64,000 nucleotides of DNA from Imperialibacter sp964351395 (GTDB lineage Bacteria; Bacteroidota; Bacteroidia; Cytophagales; Cyclobacteriaceae), in the NCBI GenBank assembly GCA_964351395.1, contig CAYGOF010000020.1:1-64000 (forward strand), in the 5' to 3' direction. Of the stretch, positions 26,439 to 35,800 are shown piece by piece (positions within the stretch are counted from its first letter, which is position 1; the number at the start of each line of letters is the position of its first letter). A program made the position numbers and the translations under genes. The notes beneath the pieces were generated by a model. The model saw only the letters and a program-made list of their open reading frames with translations, had not been told where the DNA came from and ran no database searches.

Positions 26439-26745
26439 TTGTAGGTGTGGTCTAAGCTCCCGAAGCTAGAAGATAGATAATTTGTGCGCATCCTGCACTA
26501 TCCTGAGCAATGAGAGGCAATAGTTTCTGTTAGTAGGTAAAACAATACCCTACCACAAAATGTAAAACCGTTGACTGTCCGAATATGTCATGATTTGTAA
26601 AAAAACCATATTGATCTGCCCGAAAAGGCCGTTCTTAAAATCATATCTTTTATCTTGGTACGTTTTATATTTAACTTACACACCATTGTGTAAAAAAAAC
26701 AAATTAACTAAGTACGATCGTCTCATACCCATAACGCTACATTAA
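26439..26745. other. Divergent promoter region between NCS1 permease and ThuA fusion gene
   Basis: The 307-base A+T-rich spacer should carry both promoters. Its most notable element is the 18-base palindrome at 26676-26693, 53 bases before the ThuA start codon. No gene is visible. Confidence 0.5.
26676..26693. promoter_or_regulatory. Palindromic operator-like site TTACACA-N4-TGTGTAA
   Basis: A perfect 7-bp inverted repeat with a 4-base spacer (TTACACACCATTGTGTAA) sits 53 bases upstream of the ThuA fusion gene, in the promoter region shared with the divergent permease. The half-site length and symmetry fit a dimeric HTH regulator. Which regulator binds is unknown. Confidence 0.45.
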
Positions 26746-29700
26746 ATGAAACACCCTTTGTATTTCATAAAAAGCCTGTTCCTTTTGGCTTTCTTTACAC
26801 TCACATTTCTTTCTTGCTCAGAAAAGTCCGGGCCTGCTAAAGTATTGGTTTTTAGCAAAACAGCTGGCTGGCACCATGCCTCAATACCATTTGGCATAGC
26901 TGCTATCCAAAAGTTGGGTTTGGAAAACGGATTTGAAGTAGATACCACAACCAATGCCGAGTACTTCGTTGAAGATTCTCTTAAAAACTATTCTACAGTT
27001 ATATTTCTAAGCACCACTGCAGATGTCCTTGATCACTATCAGCAGGCAGACTTTGAAAGGTATATTCAAGCAGGCGGAGGCTATGTAGGTATTCATGCCG
27101 CGGCTGATACTGAGTACGACTGGCCATGGTATGGCAAACTTGTGGGTGGTTACTTCATCGATCATCCGGGCATCAAGGACCCAAACCCTAACGTTCAACA
27201 GGGAGAGCTTACCGTATTGGATAAAAATCACCCAAGCACCAGTTTTCTTCCAGAAAAATGGACTAGAACTGATGAATGGTACAGCTACAGATATACCAAC
27301 CCAGATGTGAATAAGCTCCTTACACTAGATGAAAACAGCTACAAGGGCGGTGCCGACACAGGCGATCATCCGATAGCCTGGTACCACGAGTATGATGGAG
27401 GCCGTGCATTCTACACTGGCTTAGGGCACACTGATGAGTCATTTTCAGAAGACCTTTACCTGAAGCATATTTTGGCAGGTATTCAGTATGCCATTGGAGA
27501 CAACGATGCACTCGACTATTCAAAAGCTAAAAGCCTGAGAGCGCCTGAAGAAAATAGATTCACGAAGACGCCACTTGCGGTTGGTGAATTTTATGAGCCG
27601 ACAGAAATGACCATTTTACCCAATTTGGACATCCTCATCGCACAAAGGAGAGGCGAAATACTTCTTTACAAAAACAGTACGGGGAAAATTCAGCAGGCTG
27701 GCTTCCTTGATGCCTATTTCAAAACAAGCACAAAAGGCGTAAATGCCGAGGAGGGTGTTTTGGGCATTCAGAAGGACCCAAATTTTGCTACCAATAACTT
27801 TGTATTCATTTTCTATAGCCCTGTCGATACCTCTGTCAATCGCCTTTCCAGGTTTAAATTTGTGAATGACGAAATTGACATGGCCTCTGAGAAAGTGGTG
27901 CTTGAATTTTATTCTCAACGTGAGATTTGCTGCCATACAGGAGGATCAATTGCCTTTGACAAAGATGGTCTTTTGTATGTGTCGGCAGGTGACAACTCAA
28001 CGCCATTCAATGAGCCAGGCGGAAAGTACGTGAATAATGGGTTTGGTCCACTTGACGACAGACCTGGTCACGAACAATACGACGCCAGAAGAAGCTCAGG
28101 CAACGCCAATGACCTACGTGGTAAAATCATGCGTATTCGTGTGAAAGAAGATGGTTCCTATGAAATACCTGAGGGCAACTTGTACCCGGTAGGAACGGAA
28201 GGCACAAGGCCTGAAATTTACGTTCAAGGCAATAGAAACCCCTACAGAATTTCTGTCGACCAGAAAACGGGCTTCCTTTATTGGGGTGAAGTTGGTCCGG
28301 ATGCTAATAATGATAGCATGGCCGTCAGAGGTTCTCGTGGCTACGACGAATTGAACCAGGCACGTAAAGCTGGCAATTTCGGCTGGCCTATGTTCGTCGG
28401 CAAAAACTATCCCTACCGTGAATACAACTATGAAACAGGCGAATCAGGCGAGCTTTTTGACGCTGAACGCCCTATTAACAATTCCAGAAACAACACCGGC
28501 ATTAAAGAATTGCCTCCTGTAGCTCCGCCATTCATATGGTACCCTTACGCTGCTTCGAAGGAATTCCCTCAGGTAAAAACAGGTGGTAGAAATGCGATGG
28601 CTGGGCCTGTGTATTATACGGACATGTTCCCGAAAGAAACGAGGTTGCCCGAGTACTACAATGGCAAACTTATCATCTATGATTGGATCAGAGGCTGGAT
28701 CAAAGCAGTGACCATGGCCCCCAACGGCGATTATGTGAAAATGGAGCCTTTTATGGAGCACACCAAAATGAATTCGTTGATCGACATGGAAGTGGGCCCT
28801 GATGGTAAACTTTATTTCCTTGAGTATGGAAATGGTTGGTTTTCAAAAAATGCTGCTGCCGCACTTTCAAGGATTGATTTCAACGGAGGTAATCGATCTC
28901 CCCAAGTAGAGCAGATTGCTGTTGACAAAAGCTCGGGAACACTTCCTCTAACGGTAGAAGTTTCAGCCATGGCGAGTGACCCGGAGAGAGACAAACTTAC
29001 CTACACCTGGGACTTTGGCAACGGAGAAACTGCTCAAACCAGTGTTCCGAAGGCGAGTGTTACCTATTCAAAAATTGGCGATTATAACATCACTGTTAAA
29101 GTGAGCGATCCTGCCGGCCTTAGCGCGCAAAGTATGCCAGCCGCAGTTTATGCTGGCAATGCCGCACCCGAGGTAACAATAAACATCAAGGGTAACAAAT
29201 CCTTCTATTTTCCAGGTCAGAATGTAGAGTATGCGGTAACTGTATCTGACAGTGATGATAGCTCCGAGCCCGATATGTCAAGTCTGTTTGTGTCTGCCGA
29301 CTATACCGAGAGCAGCGATGAGGCCGAAGCATCGCAAGGGCATCAGGTGATCTCCGAGAATATGATTGGTAAAAACATGATGAACTCGATGGATTGCAAA
29401 GCTTGCCACAAAGAGCAGGAAAAATCAGTAGGACCTGCCTATCTGGAGGTTGCAAAAAAATACAAAGGCAATCCTGATGCCCTCGATATGCTCGCTAAAA
29501 AGGTAATCTCAGGAGGTACTGGCGTTTGGGGCGATGTTGCAATGGCGGCCCACCCCGACTTGAAGGAAAGCGATGCCAAAATGATCATTTCCTGGGTACT
29601 TTCTCTGGCTGACGACAGCAAAGTTGTTCCTTCGCTTACTCCAAGCGGAAGTCTGAAGCCGACACTTAACAAAAAGCCTTCAGATAATGGCATGTTGATC

Positions 29701-30183
29701 ATCACTGCCAGCTATACCGACAAAGGTGGCGCCAATACAAAGCCATTGACTGGCACTTCAACCTTAAGGTTGAGAAGCAGCAAATTGGATCTTGCCAAAG
29801 CCAAAAATCTAGAAGGGTTTACAACCATGGCATTCGGAGGCATGAATCTTTTGCTTTTGCCTAATGCCGCCGGGTCGTTCAGTCTTGGGAGTATTGATTT
29901 AACTAGCGTGGGTGCGGCTGAATTTATGGTAGGAAGCCAGCAACCGATGGCAAAAGGATACACCTTCGAAGTACGGTTGGATAGGGTTGATGGTAAAAAA
30001 ATTGGTGAGGCTTCTTCAACGTCTGGAAAGAAAATACCCGGAGGAATGAATGCCGGCATGTTTACGATTGATCTTGAAAGCGTGACCGATGGACAACCCC
30101 ACGATTTGTTCATCATTAGCAAGCCCAATGAAGGCGAAGAGGTAACAGGAGCCATTAGTTCAATTGTGCTGAAGGCAAAGTAA
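26746..30183 (+). CDS. Multidomain lipoprotein: ThuA, glucose/sorbosone dehydrogenase, PKD, cytochrome c and CBM6-like domains
   Basis: The 1145-residue protein has a lipoprotein signal ending 'FLSCSEK'. Domains in order are a ThuA-like glutamine-amidotransferase fold (about 28-245, 'FSKTAGWHHASIPFG', 'AGGGYVGIHAAADTEYDW'), a PQQ-type sugar dehydrogenase beta-propeller (about 275-710, 'EICCHTGGSIAFDKDGLLYVSAGDN', 'NANDLRGKIMRIRV') and a PKD domain (about 725-800, 'TYTWDFGNGETAQT'). A cytochrome c with CKACH follows (Cys884, Cys887, His888), then a C-terminal CBM6-like module. It probably oxidises a sugar in the periplasm and hands electrons to its own haem. It is monocistronic with a strong terminator downstream. 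Confidence 0.9.
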   Translation: MKHPLYFIKSLFLLAFFTLTFLSCSEKSGPAKVLVFSKTAGWHHASIPFGIAAIQKLGLENGFEVDTTTNAEYFVEDSLKNYSTVIFLSTTADVLDHYQQADFERYIQAGGGYVGIHAAADTEYDWPWYGKLVGGYFIDHPGIKDPNPNVQQGELTVLDKNHPSTSFLPEKWTRTDEWYSYRYTNPDVNKLLTLDENSYKGGADTGDHPIAWYHEYDGGRAFYTGLGHTDESFSEDLYLKHILAGIQYAIGDNDALDYSKAKSLRAPEENRFTKTPLAVGEFYEPTEMTILPNLDILIAQRRGEILLYKNSTGKIQQAGFLDAYFKTSTKGVNAEEGVLGIQKDPNFATNNFVFIFYSPVDTSVNRLSRFKFVNDEIDMASEKVVLEFYSQREICCHTGGSIAFDKDGLLYVSAGDNSTPFNEPGGKYVNNGFGPLDDRPGHEQYDARRSSGNANDLRGKIMRIRVKEDGSYEIPEGNLYPVGTEGTRPEIYVQGNRNPYRISVDQKTGFLYWGEVGPDANNDSMAVRGSRGYDELNQARKAGNFGWPMFVGKNYPYREYNYETGESGELFDAERPINNSRNNTGIKELPPVAPPFIWYPYAASKEFPQVKTGGRNAMAGPVYYTDMFPKETRLPEYYNGKLIIYDWIRGWIKAVTMAPNGDYVKMEPFMEHTKMNSLIDMEVGPDGKLYFLEYGNGWFSKNAAAALSRIDFNGGNRSPQVEQIAVDKSSGTLPLTVEVSAMASDPERDKLTYTWDFGNGETAQTSVPKASVTYSKIGDYNITVKVSDPAGLSAQSMPAAVYAGNAAPEVTINIKGNKSFYFPGQNVEYAVTVSDSDDSSEPDMSSLFVSADYTESSDEAEASQGHQVISENMIGKNMMNSMDCKACHKEQEKSVGPAYLEVAKKYKGNPDALDMLAKKVISGGTGVWGDVAMAAHPDLKESDAKMIISWVLSLADDSKVVPSLTPSGSLKPTLNKKPSDNGMLIITASYTDKGGANTKPLTGTSTLRLRSSKLDLAKAKNLEGFTTMAFGGMNLLLLPNAAGSFSLGSIDLTSVGAAEFMVGSQQPMAKGYTFEVRLDRVDGKKIGEASSTSGKKIPGGMNAGMFTIDLESVTDGQPHDLFIISKPNEGEEVTGAISSIVLKAK

Positions 30184-30209
30184 AATCGCAAGCCATAGCC
30201 AAAGCTTTT

Positions 30210-30245
30210 ATAAACCCCGCCCTGAAAAGGCGGGGTTTATTTATT
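30210..30245. terminator. Terminator after the ThuA fusion gene, convergent with the hydroxyacid dehydrogenase gene
   Basis: ATAAACCCCGCC (30210-30221) pairs perfectly with GGCGGGGTTTAT (30229-30240) around CTGAAAA and is followed by TTATT. It lies between convergent genes and could work in both directions. Confidence 0.88.
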
Positions 30246-30365
30246 GCTGTAAAACAAAGTGTTTCCAGAAAAGCAATATTCCCAAAACAGACCGTTAGAA
30301 ACAATTCTGCGGCTATCAACCAACGAAAACGGCTCGCAGCCGGGCGAGCAAATCAAGCAGTAAAA

Positions 30366-31328
30366 TTAGCTTTTCAAATAAGCAGTATTGACGACATTTT
30401 CCGGGTTACCGGCAATCGCTACCTTGATATTGTCTAATGATGTATCCATCAACCTTTTTCTCGCCTCATAACTAAGCCATGCATTATGAGGGGTAATCAG
30501 ACAGTTATCGAGACCAATCAGCGGATGATCACTCAACGGTGGTTCTTTACTCAACACGTCCAACGCGGCTCCTGCAATAACTTTCCGTTTCAATGCATTC
30601 GCCAAAGCTTCCTCGTCAATCAACTGTCCTCTACTCGTATTGATAAGAAACGCTAAAGGCTTCATCGTGGCAATCAGCTCTTCATTGATAAATTTTTCGT
30701 TTTCGTTGGTAAGCGGGCAATGAATTGAGACCACATCGCTTTGCTCAAAAAGTTCGTCAACACTAACTGATGTCCATCCTACGCTTTTGGGGCTTCTATT
30801 ATTGTAAATCACCTTCATGCCAAAGGCTTCCGCCATCTTTCCCACCTGCTCACCAATTCTCCCCAACCCAACAACACCTATCGTTTTATCCAAAAGTTCT
30901 ACCAATGGACCATTGGTAAAGCACCAGTCTTTCGCAGTTGACCATTTTCCTTTGTGCACGCTTTGAGCATTTTGCCCTACCCTATTCGTGAGTTCCAGAA
31001 TCAGCGCAAAAGTGTGTTGAGCCACAGAGAAGGTTCCGTATATTGGCACATTACAAACCGGAATATTGGCTTTCCCCGCAGCTTCCACATCAACGATATT
31101 GTAACCTGTTGCCGTTACCGCGATCATTTTCAAATGAGGACAAGCGGCAATTGTTTCAGCAGTAACAGGTGTCTTGTTGGTGATGATCACTTCCGCTTCT
31201 TTGCATCTTTCGATCATCTCCTCAGGAGAGGTTCTGTCGTAGTATTTCACGTCTCCCAATTGGTGAAACTGATCCCAGCTCAGGTCGCCAGGGTTTAATG
31301 TGTAGCCGTCTGTAATTACTAATCTCAT
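30366..31328 (-). CDS. D-2-hydroxyacid dehydrogenase
   Basis: The 320-residue NAD(P)-dependent enzyme shows the cofactor motif 'GVVGLGRIGEQVGKMAEAFG', the catalytic arginine in 'LINTSRGQLIDEEAL', the glutamate in 'LSKEPPL' and the histidine in 'ITPHNAWLSYE'. The length and the 'MRLVITDGYTLNPGDLSW' start match Bacteroidota glycerate/hydroxypyruvate-dehydrogenase-like proteins. It reduces a 2-keto acid to the D-2-hydroxy acid or the reverse. It is the last gene of a three-gene minus-strand unit behind a sulfatase and the DUF6807 fusion, so its substrate may come from an oxidised sugar. Confidence 0.88.
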   Translation of the reverse strand: MRLVITDGYTLNPGDLSWDQFHQLGDVKYYDRTSPEEMIERCKEAEVIITNKTPVTAETIAACPHLKMIAVTATGYNIVDVEAAGKANIPVCNVPIYGTFSVAQHTFALILELTNRVGQNAQSVHKGKWSTAKDWCFTNGPLVELLDKTIGVVGLGRIGEQVGKMAEAFGMKVIYNNRSPKSVGWTSVSVDELFEQSDVVSIHCPLTNENEKFINEELIATMKPLAFLINTSRGQLIDEEALANALKRKVIAGAALDVLSKEPPLSDHPLIGLDNCLITPHNAWLSYEARKRLMDTSLDNIKVAIAGNPENVVNTAYLKS

Positions 31329-31361
31329 TGTATTTGTTCTTTATTTCCAAGAAGCTTTTTT

Positions 31362-32804
31362 CTATTCATTTCCCAAGTTTTCATCATTAAAATGGAAGTC
31401 AGGATTATAGACGTGTTCAGCTTTTATGAGTTCCAATGCTTTATCAACCACTTCGGGAAATTGGTCTGCAATATTGCGCTCCTCACCCAGATCTTCAGCC
31501 AAATTGAAGAGAAGTACCTCTCGCTGCTCAGGCTTATTGACATTGAGAACGATACATTTCCAGTTATCCATACGGACAGCCTGCTTGCCACCTCCTTCAT
31601 AAAATTCCCAATATAGGTAAGCATGCGGCTCTTGAGATTGACCAAGAAGGGCGGGTAAAAAAGAAATTCCATCCGTCGAAGGTTCAGCATCAATGTTAGC
31701 CAGCTGAATAAAGGTCGGTAGTACATCCCAAAAAGCCCCAACAAAGTCACTTTTACTCCCTTTCGCTATTTTTCCGGGCCAGGCTGCAATCATAGGCACT
31801 CTCACACCACCTTCGTACAAATCCCTTTTTAAACCACGTAGTGGGCCATTGCTATCAAAAAACGTATGATCAGCACCTCCTTCATCGTGGGGGCCATTGT
31901 CGCTCGTAAAAATAACCAGGGTCTTTTCTGATAATCCAAGCTTTCCTATTTTATCCATGATAATTCCCACATCTTTATCAAGCCGGGAAATCATGGCTGC
32001 ATGCCCCTTTTGATGATCAGGCCAGTCTTCGTTAGCATAGATTCCATAATCAGGGATATCCATTCCTGACTGACCGAAATGGCCTGATTCATTATTAGCA
32101 TGTGGCAATGTAAATGGAAGGTAAAGCAAAAAGGAGGAGTCCTTATTACTTTCAAGAAATTGAAGGGTTTTCTCCAGAAATCGATCCTGAATATAAGTGC
32201 TTTTTTTTGTGGCAATCCCACCTACTCCTTTCGCATAGGTTTCCTGTATATATTCCATCACGTTATCCAAAGAGTCTACGGTTTCATTTTCCCATACATA
32301 GTCAGGATAATAGTTATGCGCTCTCAACTGGTTCAAATAACCATAGAAATAATCAAAGCCCTTTTTATTCGGAATTCCGCTTGATCCTGGCTCTCCAAGG
32401 CCCCACTTTCCAACCAGGCCAGTGACATACCCAGCCTGCTGTAGTAGTTCTGCAAACGTGGTGTCCTCGGCTTCTAAAGGCACCCGTGCATTGCCTCTCA
32501 CTCTGGTGTGGCCAGTATGAAACCCAGTCAATAAGGCACTTCTGGAAGGAGCGCAGACCGTACTTCCCGCATAAAACTGTGTAAATAGCATACCTTCTGA
32601 TGCTAGCTTATCGATGTTTGGCGTTGCTATTAGTTGCTGCCCGTATACACCGAGGTCGCCATAGCCAAGATCATCTGCCATGATGAAAACTATATTAGGC
32701 TTCGATGGCTCTTGCTCGCGCAAAGCGTCCTGACTACATCCTGCCAGACAAACTAATCCTAAAATGGGTATTCCTATCCTATTCTTCAAACTAAGTCTTC
32801 TCAT
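31362..32804 (-). CDS. Arylsulfatase-type sulfatase (lipoprotein)
   Basis: The 480-residue protein has a lipoprotein signal ending 'LVCLAGCSQD' and the alkaline-phosphatase-like sulfatase fold. Metal-binding 'IMADDLGYGDLG' (Asp44, Asp45) and the formylglycine motif 'STVCAPSRSALLTG' (Cys84) are intact, so it should be active after conversion of Cys84 by a maturase, which is not encoded in this window. 'FTSDNGPHDEGG' supplies further metal ligands. The target is probably a sulfated polysaccharide or oligosaccharide. It starts 11 bases after the stop of the upstream DUF6807 fusion gene, so the two are co-transcribed. Confidence 0.9.
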   Translation of the reverse strand: MRRLSLKNRIGIPILGLVCLAGCSQDALREQEPSKPNIVFIMADDLGYGDLGVYGQQLIATPNIDKLASEGMLFTQFYAGSTVCAPSRSALLTGFHTGHTRVRGNARVPLEAEDTTFAELLQQAGYVTGLVGKWGLGEPGSSGIPNKKGFDYFYGYLNQLRAHNYYPDYVWENETVDSLDNVMEYIQETYAKGVGGIATKKSTYIQDRFLEKTLQFLESNKDSSFLLYLPFTLPHANNESGHFGQSGMDIPDYGIYANEDWPDHQKGHAAMISRLDKDVGIIMDKIGKLGLSEKTLVIFTSDNGPHDEGGADHTFFDSNGPLRGLKRDLYEGGVRVPMIAAWPGKIAKGSKSDFVGAFWDVLPTFIQLANIDAEPSTDGISFLPALLGQSQEPHAYLYWEFYEGGGKQAVRMDNWKCIVLNVNKPEQREVLLFNLAEDLGEERNIADQFPEVVDKALELIKAEHVYNPDFHFNDENLGNE

Positions 32805-32815
32805 GCTACTCTTGA

Positions 32816-35800
32816 TTATTCTGTTGGTTGATCGACTGGCCCGGATGTCTTAAGATATCCAACAAGGTCAATAATTTCCTTATCGGATAATGTATAAAAC
32901 AAACCAGGTGGCATCATAGAATTAGCCGACTCTTCCCTTGATTGTATATCCGATTTGTTGATGACCACGGCATCTTGTCCCACCACCCGAATCGTCAGCT
33001 GACGTTCATTTTCAGCATTGATATTTCCGGAGTAGGTGCGGCCATCCCTGGTAGTTACCACCACCATTTTGTAGTCGTCCTGAATCTCTCCACTAGGGTC
33101 AAGTACATTGCTGAGTAGGTAATCAAGGTTGGCACGGTTGGACCCTGTAAGTTCTGGCCCTATGCCACCTCCAGCTGCGTACATTTTGTGGCAGGCACCA
33201 CAGGTACGCTGAAATATCGATTGCCCGTTGACAATATCGGCACTAGCCACCGCTTGATTGGTGAGCAGTGCCGCATACTTTTTGTAGTCAGCGGCAATAT
33301 CTGACCCAAGCTCATCAATAGGCCCCCACACCTCCACAAAGCCACTGCCGACTACTCTTCTCAGCTGACGAGCCACATAGGCTGGCACATCCGGCTTAGG
33401 AATTACCTCGTTCTTCAACGCTTGTGTCAATGCCCAGCCGTAGTCGGGCCTGGAGGACAAAGCTTGTATGGCTTCTAGTTTTTCGCTGCTATTGAAGGTT
33501 TTGTATTTTTCAATCAGCATCTGCCCCAGAGAATTCTCATCAAAAGCCGCTACGGCCCTGATGGCATCTATTCGCAGTGCGGGGTCACCCATCAATGAAG
33601 AAAACTCCGCAATAAGTTCTTTCCGCTGCTGGTCGGCCAGTGAATTGAGTGCTTTACGACGTTGATCAACGGGCTTACTTTTGTCTTTAAGTGTCGTCAG
33701 GTATTGCATGGCGGCTTCGGTGTCTCCAAATAACTGTGCTACTTCCAGTGCTAGCTGCTGAATTTGTTTGTCGCTCGACTTTTGCAAGCCGGCATAAACC
33801 GACTTCCAGCCCGGAGGTGTGGTCAGGTCAGTTCTGCCTTCAAGTCCGTTTCGCATTCCTTCAAGCAAGCTGCCCAAAGTAGTAGGCTTCTTACTAATAG
33901 CAGCGATTAAAGGCTCGATGGCGTCGGCATCGACCGCCCGTCTCGCGATGTATTCTGCAAGCATAGGAATTTTACTTTCCGAAGCCATCTGTAAAGCACG
34001 CTCAGGATTTTCGGCTACTAAAGGTTCGGTACCGAACCACAGCATTTTTGGAAGGTTATGGTCGTCAATATCTTCACTATGACTCATCAATGCCTCCGCA
34101 ATCGCCCATTTCTGTGCAGGCAATAGTCGCTGCATGGCAGAAGCCAGGTAAAGCCTGACTACCGCCGATTTGTCATTTTGTGCCATGGCTGTAAATTTCT
34201 TTACAGCTGCATCAGACGCCTTTTCTTCACTCAATAGCTGTACCGCCCATGCCCGCACATATTCATCTTTATCACTTAATGATTCAATCAACTGCCCTTC
34301 ATTAAAACCACCTGTTACATGAAGGCCCCACATAGCATTCATACGAAAGTCAGAGGTTGAACTGCTGGCAAAAATCACCCTGAGCTGATCATAGACCTCC
34401 CTAGCTAATGGTGCTTTGGCCGCCCTACCCTGCAAAATCAGTCTGGCTCGTCTTGCATGCCATGAACTTTTACTGGTTTGCAGGGCTACTAGCTGAACGT
34501 CCGTCAATTTGCTCAAGTCTCCATATCTCCCTTCCCAGTTCTCCGCTAGGGACTGCTTAGGCGCTATTCTGAAAATGCGACCGGTTTCTTCGTTGAGCAC
34601 TTCTTTTCCGCAAATATCTGCATCGTGCCAGTCGAGCACATATAGCGCTCCTTCAGGCCCCAACTCCATGCTGAAGCCCACCCATTGTGCATTGTTGGCC
34701 ATCAGAAATTCCTCCCCATGATGTCCAATAAAACCAGACCCTTTTGGTTCAAGCACATCTGATAGCACGGCATGCTCGTGGATATTGGCCATGAACAAGC
34801 GGCCTTGCTGTTCAGCAGGAAAAGCATCTGACAAATACACCCTAAGTCCACCATGGGCCGAACGATGCCTGTGATCTGCTATTGTCTTAATGTCGTTGTA
34901 CACATACGGATTAAAATGCTGTCCCCCCTGCCTATGATAAATGCCGCCAGGAATTACATGCCACAAATGTGGAATCACGCAGGCACTCATTAATAGCTGC
35001 CCTTTGGCATCGAAATCAATTCCCCAGGGATTACTGAAGCCATGTGCTACCACTTCAAACTTGTCTTTGGTAGGATGATAACGCCAGACCCCTCCATTGA
35101 TATCGGTGCCTTCGCCTTCGAATATATCTTCAGGAAAAGGATCGTTGTGCTTATAGATCCGGCCTTTTCCTTTTGCCAACTTCACCTTAGAGGGTGTAGC
35201 AAAACCCTGCAATCCGTAGAGCCAGCCGTCAGGACCCCAGTGGAAACTATTCAGGGTTTCATGACGGTCACGAATGCCCCAGCCGGACAAGCGGATTTCA
35301 ATGTCATCCATGTCCGCTTTATCGTCATGGTTTTTATCCGGCACAAAAAGGAGATTTGGTGGTGCTCCGATAAAGACGCCATCAAAACCAACAGCAATAG
35401 CGGATGGAAAGGCTATCCCCTCCAAAAACACTTTGCGACTATCAGCCACTCCATCATGGTCAGTGTCTTCCAAAATCAGAATGCGACTATCACCGGCTTT
35501 CGAGAAACCGTAACCCCTCGACTCGTAGTCCTTATTTTCAGCAATCCACAGGCGTCCTTTGTCGTCCCAGCAAAAAGCCATCGGCTGTGACATCATGGGC
35601 TCTGCCGCCCACACATTTACATCGAATCCATCTTTGATAGTCATCGCTTCAACTGCTTCTTCGGGCTTAAGGAATTTGGCATTTCTTGCTTCCTCCTGGG
35701 CAATACCCCAAAGCACTGCAGTAGAATACATGTCGTGATCACCTACATAATCTTGCCAGGTTTCGGTCATTTCTATATCGTTGAGCGCACCTGTATAGAC

